64,000 nucleotides of DNA. Origin: Chromatiales bacterium. GTDB taxonomy: Bacteria > Pseudomonadota > Gammaproteobacteria > Chromatiales > Chromatiaceae. Position 1 is the first letter of the stretch, and every line of letters starts with the position of its first letter. The notes under the pieces were generated by a model, which worked only from the letters and a program-made list of their open reading frames with translations, made no database searches and was not told where the DNA came from. The position numbers were made by a program, and so were the translations under genes. Shown here piece after piece: positions 54,761 to 62,645 of the stretch. Location of the stretch: positions 62,001 through 126,000 of the forward strand of contig JAKSBX010000156.1 of assembly GCA_022360905.1 (NCBI GenBank). Direction: 5' to 3'.

Positions 54761-55771
54761 ATGGCCAGTGTCACCTATAGCCCTTTCAAACCTGCCTGGT
54801 GGCTCAAGTCACCCCATCTTCAAACCATTTGGCCAAGCTTGTTCAGATCAAGAGTCAAGCTCGATTTTCATGCGGAAAGAATCGATCTCAAAGATGGGGA
54901 CTTCATAGACCTTTCTTGGCATCAACATTCCAGCGGGCCTCTGGTGATGCTGATACACGGTTTGGAGGGCTCAATCAGCTCCCACTATGTCACACCTACC
55001 CTTCAAGCATTACACCAAGCTGGATTCAGCACCCTGTTCATGCACCTTCGCGGCTGCAGTGGCGAACCGAACCGACTGCTGCGCAGCTATCATTCCGGGG
55101 CCTCTGAGGATCTCAATGAGATCCTGGAACAGCTACACTCCAGGAATCAGATTCCGCAAGCTGTAGTTGGATTCTCCCTGGGGGGAAATCTGCTATTGAA
55201 ATACCTTTCCGAAACAGGTGCAGAGAGTGCACTTGGTGCCGCTATTGCCGTGTCCGTACCCTTCAATCTTGTCCAGGCAGCAGCTCGCCTGGAACAGGGC
55301 CTATCCAGGATATATGGACGTTACCTTCTTAATAAACTAAAGAAAAGTTATTCGGAAAAGTGTCAACTACGCGGTTTCGATGAAACCGTTGACCTATCTG
55401 CGATTCAAAGCATTTATCAATTCGATGACAAAATAACCTCACAAGCCAATGGTTTTTACGATGCGGATGATTACTACAGCAAGTGCAGCTCGGGCACAAA
55501 ACTTAAAAATATCCATACCCCAACCCTGATCATCCATGCGCTGGATGATCCGTTCATGTACCCCGCCAATGCCCCGACACTTGACCAATTAGGCCCGGGT
55601 GTTGACCTGGAACTCTCCCGGAGTGGTGGGCATGTGGGATTTATCCAGGGTAATCTGCCACTCAGAGCGGACTATTGGCTGGACAAGCGCATTACGGAGT
55701 ATCTCACAGCTCAACTCAAGCCTGACGATCAGCCAAACGAAAACAGCGACTTGCAATTATCCTCCAACTGA
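54761..55771 (+). CDS. yheT: YheT-family alpha/beta hydrolase
   Basis: The 336-residue hydrolase begins with the YheT signature FKPAWWLKSPHLQTIWPSLFR. The HG motif is VMLIHGLEGSISSHY, the nucleophile elbow AVVGFSLGGNLLLKYL (Ser), the acid in HALDDPFMYP and the histidine in GGHVGFI, so the triad is complete. Members are carboxylesterases of uncertain substrate. It starts 33 bases after the LON gene and probably shares its transcript. Confidence 0.94.
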   Translation: MASVTYSPFKPAWWLKSPHLQTIWPSLFRSRVKLDFHAERIDLKDGDFIDLSWHQHSSGPLVMLIHGLEGSISSHYVTPTLQALHQAGFSTLFMHLRGCSGEPNRLLRSYHSGASEDLNEILEQLHSRNQIPQAVVGFSLGGNLLLKYLSETGAESALGAAIAVSVPFNLVQAAARLEQGLSRIYGRYLLNKLKKSYSEKCQLRGFDETVDLSAIQSIYQFDDKITSQANGFYDADDYYSKCSSGTKLKNIHTPTLIIHALDDPFMYPANAPTLDQLGPGVDLELSRSGGHVGFIQGNLPLRADYWLDKRITEYLTAQLKPDDQPNENSDLQLSSN

Positions 55772-55806
55772 CACAATCTACCCCCATCAACTGCAAGCTT
55801 AGTTGC

Positions 55807-55899
55807 CTAGGGCCTGTTAACACCAGCCCTGTTGTGCCTTGCTGGACACAAAAACAGACCCAGCAGGGCGTATTGGATTTGTGTTAAACAGACTTTAAG
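55807..55899 (+). repeat. MITE-like nested palindrome, copy B of the CTAGGGCC repeat
   Basis: The element starts CTAGGGCCTGTTAACAC and ends about 85 bases later with GTGTTAAACAGAC, a diverged inverted copy of the same end. Inside, CTTGCTGG (55838-55845) pairs with CCAGCAGG (55860-55867). The leading CTAG fits the YTAR target preference of IS5-type elements. It looks like a small non-autonomous element between yheT and the next gene. Confidence 0.55.
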
Positions 55900-55958
55900 G
55901 AGTCAGTCGAGCTGGTTGCAGTGGATAAACCTGTTTTGTGTATTTATGGTGTATTTGA

Positions 55959-56663
55959 ATGCCGGATCCCAGTGGTAAAGAGACAGATCAGATGGTGGTG
56001 GATATCGCCTGTCTCGATCACAGTCGTTTCCGGGCAACCCTCATTTCGACCATCGGCAGCCATTGTGAAGTTTGGCGCAGTAGCAAACGCCACGAAAAAC
56101 TGGTCGATGGTGAAATGGAGACAACCTATACCGAATTCGTTATTAAATGGCCTTTTGCGGACTACTCGGAAAGTGAGACAAAACTACTAGCGCGTCACTA
56201 TCGTCAACTCAAGGATACCCTGGATGAGATTATCCCGGATGCACTATTCGTAGTAACCAAAATCAATGGTCGTGCAAGTGTATTGGTACTGGCGCAGGCT
56301 ATCAATGTCTGGTTCAACATCGCGAATCAGCAAAATGAAGAAGAGGCAATCAAGCTGCTATGCGCCAATCCGAAATCACGGATTCAACTCTCCCGTTTCG
56401 TTAAAGCCGCACAAGCCTGGCGCAAGTCGGATAATCCAAAAGTCATCGATCTGTTCGGTATCGATAATCTGGTCATGGATACCAATCGGGACATCCATTT
56501 TCTGGACAGTTTTTTTGTTTTCTTTTTTGAAGACACCTTCCACTTGATCGATGGCTGTGAAGAGGATACCGAATTAGCGGATAAGGTTAATCTCTCAATC
56601 AAAAGAATGAACTATCTTGAAAGACTGCTGGAGCAGGTTAAGGCTTCATGTGATCAACAGTAG
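55959..56663 (+). CDS. Unrecognised 234-residue protein
   Basis: I do not recognise this protein. It has no signal peptide or membrane helix and looks cytosolic and mixed alpha/beta. Features are a strand-rich start (MVVDIACLDHSRFRATLISTIGSHCEVWRSS), a helical centre (LARHYRQLKDTLDEIIPDALFVVTKING), FVKAAQAWRKS and an aromatic patch FLDSFFVFFFEDTFHLIDG near residue 185. The end is a charged helix. The start could be the ATG at 55959 or at 55992, where an AAGAGA site lies upstream. CTAGGGCC repeats flank it on both sides (55807 and 56671). Confidence 0.7.
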   Translation: MPDPSGKETDQMVVDIACLDHSRFRATLISTIGSHCEVWRSSKRHEKLVDGEMETTYTEFVIKWPFADYSESETKLLARHYRQLKDTLDEIIPDALFVVTKINGRASVLVLAQAINVWFNIANQQNEEEAIKLLCANPKSRIQLSRFVKAAQAWRKSDNPKVIDLFGIDNLVMDTNRDIHFLDSFFVFFFEDTFHLIDGCEEDTELADKVNLSIKRMNYLERLLEQVKASCDQQ

Positions 56664-56670
56664 TTGCTTG

Positions 56671-56686
56671 CTAGGGCCTGTTAACA
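56671..56686 (+). repeat. CTAGGGCCTGTTAACA repeat, copy C
   Basis: This copy is identical over 16 bases to the left end at 55807 and lies 8 bases after the unrecognised gene. An inverted copy at 58959-58974 faces it across the two-component genes. Confidence 0.65.
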
Positions 56687-56714
56687 CACCCTAAGTACAT
56701 TGGTTACAGGATTA

Positions 56715-58181
56715 TTAACCCGGAAAGCTCACAGAAACGGTTAATCCACCATGATTCTCTCTGTTTTCCATATCAATGGTTGCGTGGTGAAGATCGACGA
56801 TCCTCTTAACAATCGCCAAGCCCAAACCACTGCCTTGGGTCTTGGTATCCTCTCCCCGCCGAAATCGTTGATACAAGCCTTGCTGCTTAGATTCAGGGAT
56901 ACCTGGCCCTGTATCATGCACCTCAATTTTTGCACCCGCATCCTGCTCTACCAGTTTTACCGTGACTTCGCCATTATTTGGCGTATAACGGATGGCGTTA
57001 TCGATGATATTTCTCAATAAAATCTGTATAGCTGGTGAAAATCCAGGTACAACCACCGTATCAGTTGGACCGTCGTAAGATATATCGATATCTTTCTCTA
57101 ATGCCAAGCCGGCTATGGCTGCAATTGCATTAATAGCCTCCTGTTGCAGGTCTACCTGATGGGTATGAGACTCATCGAAAGACTGACTATCCATTCTGGC
57201 CAGAGTCAACAACTGTTCTAGCAGGTGCGTAGCCCGATCCACCCCACGAATCACCTGATCAAGAAACCCTTTATGAGCCTGTTCTGTTGAGAGGGATTTG
57301 GCTTGGGCCAATGTCTTTAAAGCCGCCAAGGGCGTTCTGAGTTCATGGGCCGCATCAGCGGTAAATCTTCGCTCATTTTCCAACGCCGAATGCACCTTGA
57401 GAAACAGATGATTCAATGACTCCACCATGGGTACCACTTCGCTCGGTACATCAGTCGTGGATATCGGATCGAGTGAATTTGGATCCCTGTTCTCGACTTT
57501 ATCTGCAATCGTACTCAATGGTTTCAGGCCATTGCCAACCATGATCCAGATAATAAAGCCAAGTAAAGGTAGAGAGATAATGATTGGCCATAAGCTGTTA
57601 AAGACGATCTCCGATTCGATCTCCTCTCTCACAGAGAGTAGTTCGCCCACAAGAACATTGAACTGGCCACTGGACTCCCTGAGCCCAAACATCCTCCACG
57701 CTTTGTCTTCTATCACAAAATTGTTGTAACCAACCTTAAAGTCATTAAATGATGCCGGTAGATTAGAACGCAAATAGGTTTTACCGTTGACCCCCTTTAT
57801 CAAAAAAGCAATTTTCGACTCATAACGGTGGCCTTCTACCAGGTCCCTGGGCACCAGGGTCAAATAATCCTGTTCGCTTTCACTCTCATCTGATTCGAAA
57901 TCTTGCAGGATCTCCATAAACCTCGAAGAGCGTTGCGCGCTATCTTCGCCAACTTCCGCAACCAGTTTCTGCAGTGTCTCTTTGACCTCATTATCCTCTT
58001 CAATCTCATGAATCATCAATGTGGCAAGGATCCTTGACTCCTGAGCCAGGGTAGCGTCGTAGATCTCTTCAACTTCATGAGAAGCGACCTGGTAGACGGA
58101 CAGTGCGGTGATCAGCCATAAGAATATGATGGTCGTTATCAGACTGGCCAATAGGCGACGGCGGATTGATGGATTACTCAT
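56715..58181 (-). CDS. QseC-like sensor histidine kinase
   Basis: A 488-residue membrane kinase. The first helix is RLLASLITTIIFLWLITALSVY. A periplasmic sensor of about 150 residues with acidic stretches (ESESEQD) follows, then the second helix SLWPIIISLPLLGFIIWIMVG, HAMP, and the phosphoacceptor DAAHELRTPLAALKTLAQ. The ATPase boxes are RNIIDNAIRYTPNNG, DTGPGIP and GSGLGLAIVKRIV. It belongs with the response regulator ending 14 bases upstream of its start. The pair is bracketed by inverted CTAGGGCC repeats. Confidence 0.95.
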   Translation of the reverse strand: MSNPSIRRRLLASLITTIIFLWLITALSVYQVASHEVEEIYDATLAQESRILATLMIHEIEEDNEVKETLQKLVAEVGEDSAQRSSRFMEILQDFESDESESEQDYLTLVPRDLVEGHRYESKIAFLIKGVNGKTYLRSNLPASFNDFKVGYNNFVIEDKAWRMFGLRESSGQFNVLVGELLSVREEIESEIVFNSLWPIIISLPLLGFIIWIMVGNGLKPLSTIADKVENRDPNSLDPISTTDVPSEVVPMVESLNHLFLKVHSALENERRFTADAAHELRTPLAALKTLAQAKSLSTEQAHKGFLDQVIRGVDRATHLLEQLLTLARMDSQSFDESHTHQVDLQQEAINAIAAIAGLALEKDIDISYDGPTDTVVVPGFSPAIQILLRNIIDNAIRYTPNNGEVTVKLVEQDAGAKIEVHDTGPGIPESKQQGLYQRFRRGEDTKTQGSGLGLAIVKRIVDLHHATIDMENRENHGGLTVSVSFPG

Positions 58182-58198
58182 GTATTGACAGGTCCTAG
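58181..58198 (-). repeat. Partial CTAGGACCTGT repeat at the regulator/kinase junction
   Basis: On the minus strand CTAGGACCTGTCAATACA spans the response regulator stop (TAG inside CTAG) and reaches the kinase start. It shares 11 bases (CTAGGACCTGT) with copy A at 46664 and then diverges. It may be a decayed copy or chance. Confidence 0.35.
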
Positions 58199-58869
58199 CC
58201 GGATTGATTCTGTTTGGGGATCATATAGCCAACACCACGGACAGTCTTGATCAAATCCTTACCCAGCTTTTTGCGAAGATGGTGTATATACACCTCAATG
58301 GCATTACTTTCCACACCTTCATCCCACCCATAAAGTGATTCTTCCAGAGCCTGCCGAGACATAATCCGTCCCGGATGGGATATCAGAGTCTCCAATATGG
58401 AAAACTCATTCGCACCCAATATGACCTCTACACCATTCTTATGCAAAGTGCGAGATGCGGGATCCATGGTTATTCCAGCAAATTTTATTTCAGGTGCCGA
58501 ACGCCCTTCCCGCCGTCGGCAGATGGCCCTTAACCTGGCATCGACCTCAAGTAGATCAAAGGGTTTCATGACGTAATCATCAGCCCCAAAGTCCAATCCC
58601 TGAATACGGTCTTCAACCGTGTCACGGGCGGTTAGCACCAGTACCGGCACATTGTTACCCCGGCTTCGCAAATGCTTTAATACATCTAGACCATCCTGTT
58701 TTGGCAGTCCAAGGTCCAGAATCAGAGCATCTATATTCTCACTCAACAAGGCTTGTTCCGCTGCCGAACCGTCGACCACCCAGTCTACCGTATGGCCCAG
58801 CTCTCTCAGCCCCAGACTCAGGCCTTCACCCAGATGACGATCATCCTCCGCCAAAACAATTCGCATCAA
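58195..58869 (-). CDS. OmpR-family response regulator (QseB-like)
   Basis: The 224-residue protein has a receiver (RIVLAEDDRHLGEGL pocket, Asp in ALILDLGLPKQDG, Lys in DDYVMKPFDL) and a winged helix (ILGANEFSILETLISHPGRIMSRQALEE, IHHLRKKLGKDLIKTVRGVGYMIPK). It is followed after 13 bases by its kinase. It is one of two such pairs in the window, and about as similar in plan to the pair at 1965-3951 as any two QseBC-type systems. The target is unknown; the TPR gene and the unrecognised gene nearby are candidates. Confidence 0.95.
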   Translation of the reverse strand: MMRIVLAEDDRHLGEGLSLGLRELGHTVDWVVDGSAAEQALLSENIDALILDLGLPKQDGLDVLKHLRSRGNNVPVLVLTARDTVEDRIQGLDFGADDYVMKPFDLLEVDARLRAICRRREGRSAPEIKFAGITMDPASRTLHKNGVEVILGANEFSILETLISHPGRIMSRQALEESLYGWDEGVESNAIEVYIHHLRKKLGKDLIKTVRGVGYMIPKQNQSG

Positions 58870-58958
58870 ACAGTACCTGATTAATTCTATTCAATTTGTA
58901 ATGTATCTACTCGGTTGTTCGAGCCAACGACTTGTTGCAGTCGCTGCAGCACTATTAG

Positions 58959-58974
58959 TCTTAACAGGCCCTAG
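58959..58974 (-). repeat. CTAGGGCCTGTTAAGA repeat, copy D (inverted)
   Basis: Read on the minus strand this is CTAGGGCCTGTTAAGA, matching copies B and C over the first 14 bases. It is inverted relative to copy C, 2.3 kb away. The stop codon of the TPR gene (TAG at 58971) lies inside its CTAG. Confidence 0.6.
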
Positions 58975-59651
58975 AATACGTGAGGAAAACCCGGTTGATT
59001 GACATCCTTTAACTGTAGCTGCTTTTTGGCCGTTGAAAGCGCTGCTTTAGCCGCTCTTTTAAGCCCGGCATCAGCCACTCGATTATTTGCTCTGATGGGT
59101 AAAGTCAAAACCTTTTCAAAGGCCTCGATTGCAGACTGAAAGCGCTTTTCCTGAAGCAGGAACTCACCATAATAGAAGTTGGCATCAATATTATCCGAAT
59201 TCACATCCAGAGCCTTGAGCAAATGTTGCTCGGCTTTTTCATCATCACCGAATCCCAGCGGGTATCCTGGCACCTGGTAGTAGAGACTCCCCAGCACGGT
59301 ATATAAGGTACCATCCAGAACCGTCGGGTCTATCGATTCCGCCTGCTCAAGGAGACGTTTTGCCCGTTTCGCCAGGCCAAGACCGGTCATATTGCCGCTA
59401 TCCTTGGCTAGGGTTGAAAGCACCACCGCTTGCCAAACCATTGCAGCCGGGTTTCCCGGTTGCTCATTTACCACTTGATCCATCTCAGCGGCCAGTGCCT
59501 GCAGCGGCTCACGACGCTGATCCAGCTCAGTGTCGAATTTCAGAATCGCCCAGCGCTCGCTCATTTCCAGCAGTGCAGGAGACATTTCAGTCGCCCAAAT
59601 AGAGCTCTGGTAAAACAGAAATAGAAGAATACAGACGGATAATTTTTTCAT
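58971..59651 (-). CDS. Secreted TPR-repeat protein
   Basis: From the ATG at 59651 the 226-residue protein has a signal peptide (KKLSVCILLFLFYQSSIWA) and tetratricopeptide-like helices. The clearest are ALEMSERWAILKFDTELDQRREPLQALA at the start and KAEQHLLKALDVNSDNIDANFYYGEFLLQEKRFQSAIEAFEKVLTL in the middle. The motif GSLYYQVPGYPLGFGDDEKAEQ is characteristic of a family of periplasmic TPR proteins seen near transporters. It presumably binds protein partners in the periplasm. Its 3' end is shared with repeat copy D. Confidence 0.85.
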   Translation of the reverse strand: MKKLSVCILLFLFYQSSIWATEMSPALLEMSERWAILKFDTELDQRREPLQALAAEMDQVVNEQPGNPAAMVWQAVVLSTLAKDSGNMTGLGLAKRAKRLLEQAESIDPTVLDGTLYTVLGSLYYQVPGYPLGFGDDEKAEQHLLKALDVNSDNIDANFYYGEFLLQEKRFQSAIEAFEKVLTLPIRANNRVADAGLKRAAKAALSTAKKQLQLKDVNQPGFPHVF

Positions 59652-60108
59652 GACTGTTATCTTACTCAATCTTTGCGCACTGCAGCATAAGAAACCCACA
59701 ACTTTCGTATCCCATTTTTACCAATTGTAAAACGGATTGATTGCCAGGACAGCTAAATAACGCACTGATTAAATTAATATTTCCACATTTTTTTACATTT
59801 TTTTGACGGAAAAGTTACATCGATGATCTCAAACTTTTGTGAGCTGTGATGTCAACAGGCAATATTCTAAGTGAAAGCATTGGCATATTATTATTTACAT
59901 GGGTATCATTCCGTATAGGCAAAGAAACAGACCCATATCCGCTCCTCATTTGATTTATCTTCAGGTCGAGAATCGGCATCCTTCGTTTCCAAGCTAACAA
60001 GCGAGGCGAAACGCCAGCGCTTTAGCGTTCAAGGTCTGTCTGGCAGGTTTACACATGGGACCGTCAGACCCTGAACAAGATCAATTATCTGTTTAGGAAT
60101 GTAAATCG
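59652..60108. other. Gene-free region and leader of the RRM gene
   Basis: The 457 bases hold no gene that I can support. At 59790-59812 two T-runs follow ACAT in tandem. Near the 3' end, GTTCAAGGTCTG (60027-60038) pairs with CAGACCCTGAAC (60065-60076) with one mismatch, forming a 12-bp stem 33 bases before the RRM start. A long folded 5' leader of this kind is typical of cold-inducible RNA-binding protein genes. Confidence 0.5.
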
Positions 60109-60390
60109 ATGACTAAATTGTATGTTGGCAACCTGGCCTGGTCTGCCACAGAAGATGATATCCGGGAACTGTTTTCCGATATCGGTGAGGTGCAATCTGC
60201 TAATCTGATCCTCGACCGGGAAACCCGCCGTTCCCGTGGTTTTGCTTTTGTTGAAATGGGCCAGGCTGATGCCGAGCGCGCCATTACCGAGCTGAATGGA
60301 AAAGATTTTCAAGGCCGTAGTTTGAGAATTAATGAAGCCCAGGAAAAGCCCCGACGCAACTCCGGTGGCGGTGGCGGCGGTCGCTGGTAA
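60109..60390 (+). CDS. Glycine-tailed RRM RNA-binding protein
   Basis: A 93-residue single RNA recognition motif protein: RNP2 is KLYVGNLAW and RNP1 is RSRGFAFVEM, with a terminal glycine/arginine tail (SGGGGGGRW). The layout is that of cyanobacterial and proteobacterial cold-inducible Rbp proteins. It would bind RNA and help under cold stress. A structured leader precedes it and an intrinsic terminator follows, so it is a monocistronic unit. Confidence 0.96.
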   Translation: MTKLYVGNLAWSATEDDIRELFSDIGEVQSANLILDRETRRSRGFAFVEMGQADAERAITELNGKDFQGRSLRINEAQEKPRRNSGGGGGGRW

Positions 60391-60434
60391 GCACCAAATT
60401 CCGAATTTATCGCTTTACAACGAAGATTCTTGAG

Positions 60435-60462
60435 AACGGTAGGCTGATACGCCTGCCGTTTT
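60435..60462 (+). terminator. Intrinsic terminator of the RRM gene
   Basis: AACGGTAGGC pairs with GCCTGCCGTT (10 bp with one G-U) around a six-base loop, and TTTT ends the structure. It lies 44 bases after the RRM stop codon. Confidence 0.75.
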
Positions 60463-60669
60463 CGATTGACTACTGGCCAATCAGTCCGGCTCGCTGATTG
60501 CGCTCATTCCCATAGCCCCCTACCACCGGTGTAGGCGGGTCAAAGACTTACTGCATCATAATATCCATCCAACCGGTACTCATTCCAGCCGGAATGCTGT
60601 CTGTGACCCTGATCTCCATTTCGACCGGCTTTCACAGCTGTGTAACAGATAAGCTCTAAACTGCGCTTC

Positions 60670-61533
60670 ATGAAGAGTGAAACACGCATCAGCTCTATTG
60701 GACATAAAATTGTCGATCGTAGACGCGAAGAGATCGAGCCATTGCTGGTCAGTTGTCGACAACAGCACAGACCCATTGAGATTGGACTCTACTTCAACGA
60801 TCCATCCTGTCATGAGTTCATTGAGATGTGGTTACCGGATGATCAGGTGATATTGAATACCCATCTCGATCATCGCAAGCTCAGTGTTTTCAGCCTCGAT
60901 GAACATGAGAACGTGCCGCTATTGCAGCGACAGATAGAGCTCTCTCTGAACTGGGGTGCCGACTACGGAATCAACCATGTATCTGCATTCCCCCTGAGCC
61001 GACGGGAAGAGTACCAGCCAGCCTTGATGGATAAACTAACCAGGCGACTGCACTTACTGAATAGTATCTGCCGGAAACATCACTTCCCGGTCTATCTTGA
61101 GAACACCTATCACGATCTGAATTTCTACAAACAGCTCTTCAAGTCGATCATCGATAACCACTTCGACTATCTGCACTGCTGTTTTGATATCGGCCACGCA
61201 AAAGTCTGGTCCAACCAGCCCCTATCCGAGTGGTTGGGATTCCTAGAGGCGCTGAAAAAGGCTGGAAAGCGTATCCATTTTCATCTGCATGCCAACCGGG
61301 GACTTTCAGACGAACACCTCTCATTCATTGAGGCGGAATGGTTGGATATCATCAAAGCTGACAGTTTCACCGCTCCTCTCAACAGCTTCGAAGCCATCGA
61401 AATGATTGACACCCGGTTTCCTGACTGCAGAAAGCTGATGGAGGTGCCGACCCATGAGGCCATTGAGAACCTGCACAAAGTGGCTGAAGAGATCGAGCGG
61501 ATCAGGCAGTCGAAACAACTGAGAAGAGCCTGA
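60670..61533 (+). CDS. Sugar-phosphate-isomerase-like TIM-barrel protein
   Basis: The 287-residue protein has the AP_endonuc_2/xylose-isomerase-like barrel pattern: IEIGLYFNDPSCHEFIEMWL, LNTHLDHRKLSVFSLDEH, FPVYLENTYHDL, LHCCFDIGHAKVWS and IHFHLHANRGLSDEHL. These strands carry the usual metal-binding Glu, His and Asp positions, so it is probably a metal-dependent isomerase or lyase. The substrate is not evident. No clear ribosome site precedes the ATG. It converges on htpX. Confidence 0.8.
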   Translation: MKSETRISSIGHKIVDRRREEIEPLLVSCRQQHRPIEIGLYFNDPSCHEFIEMWLPDDQVILNTHLDHRKLSVFSLDEHENVPLLQRQIELSLNWGADYGINHVSAFPLSRREEYQPALMDKLTRRLHLLNSICRKHHFPVYLENTYHDLNFYKQLFKSIIDNHFDYLHCCFDIGHAKVWSNQPLSEWLGFLEALKKAGKRIHFHLHANRGLSDEHLSFIEAEWLDIIKADSFTAPLNSFEAIEMIDTRFPDCRKLMEVPTHEAIENLHKVAEEIERIRQSKQLRRA

Positions 61534-61588
61534 TATCCATAGCTCTCTTTGCAGTATACCCGGGCCTGAAAACAGCAGAAAGACCTGA

Positions 61589-62461
61589 CTATGCAGACTC
61601 GAGCGCTGCGATACGATCCTCCAATGGCGGGTGGCTGGCGAACAGTTTCTGTACCTTTCCCGCGCTGATGGCGAATGCCGCCATCTCTTCCGGCATCGGT
61701 TCCGGCTCATGGGCCTGCTGCAATCGCCTCAGGGCTGCAATCATCTTGCCTCTACCGGCCAGATCGGCGCCGCCCTTGTCTGCCCTGAATTCACGCCAGC
61801 GGGAGAACCACATCACGATCGTCATCGCCAGGATACCCAGAACAAATTCTGCAACCAACGAGACAATATAAAAGGCTGGCCCATAACCCCGCTCAGTCTT
61901 GAACACCACCCGATCCACAGTATGTCCGATGATTCGCGAGAGAAATACCACAAAGGTATTGACCACGCCCTGAATCAAAGAGAGGGTCACCATATCCCCA
62001 TTGGCCACATGGCTGACTTCGTGGGCCAGTACGGCCTCCACCTCGTCCCGGTTCATCTGCTGCATCAGGCCGGTGCTGACCGCAACCAGGGCATCGTTTT
62101 TATTCCAGCCGGTGGCGAAAGCATTGGGTGAAGCGTGATTGAATATACCCACTTCCGGCATACCTATACCTGCCCGCTGAGCCTGGGATTCAACGGTGGA
62201 GACCAGCCAGCGTTCCACCTCGTTGCCGGGAGTCTGGATAAGCTGAACCCCCATGCTCCGTTTAGCCATCCATTTGGAGATAAAGAGAGAGATCAGCGAT
62301 CCGGAAAAGCCGATTACCGCCGAGTAGATCAGCAGTGCATTGATATCCAGGTCGACCCCATTCTGCATCAGCAGCCCTTCAATACCGAGGAGTCTGAAGG
62401 TGATACTGATTAAGGCCAGAATCGCCAGGTTGGTGCCGAGAAAGAGTGCAATCCTCATCAT
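61589..62461 (-). CDS. htpX: Membrane zinc protease HtpX
   Basis: The 290-residue heat-shock protease begins MRIALFLGTNLAILALISITF and has two N-terminal membrane helices. The zinc site is LAHEVSHVANGDM, a hydrophobic pair follows, and the acidic third ligand is in REFRADKGGADLAG. The terminal SHPPLEDRIAALES is the family end. HtpX degrades misfolded inner-membrane proteins together with FtsH. Confidence 0.97.
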   Translation of the reverse strand: MMRIALFLGTNLAILALISITFRLLGIEGLLMQNGVDLDINALLIYSAVIGFSGSLISLFISKWMAKRSMGVQLIQTPGNEVERWLVSTVESQAQRAGIGMPEVGIFNHASPNAFATGWNKNDALVAVSTGLMQQMNRDEVEAVLAHEVSHVANGDMVTLSLIQGVVNTFVVFLSRIIGHTVDRVVFKTERGYGPAFYIVSLVAEFVLGILAMTIVMWFSRWREFRADKGGADLAGRGKMIAALRRLQQAHEPEPMPEEMAAFAISAGKVQKLFASHPPLEDRIAALESA

Positions 62462-62645
62462 ATCCTATTCACGCCCTGATCGTTTTAATGGTGAAATTTA
62501 TCCATTTGAATATGGGATCATTGATAGTGATTTTCAACTGAAGTTCCCTACCGCATTTCATGGGTATGTCTCCAAGCCCATAATATCAATGACGGTAGCG
62601 GCCTCAAATTGCTAATGGTCTATCGGTACCAAACCCGTTGCGATT

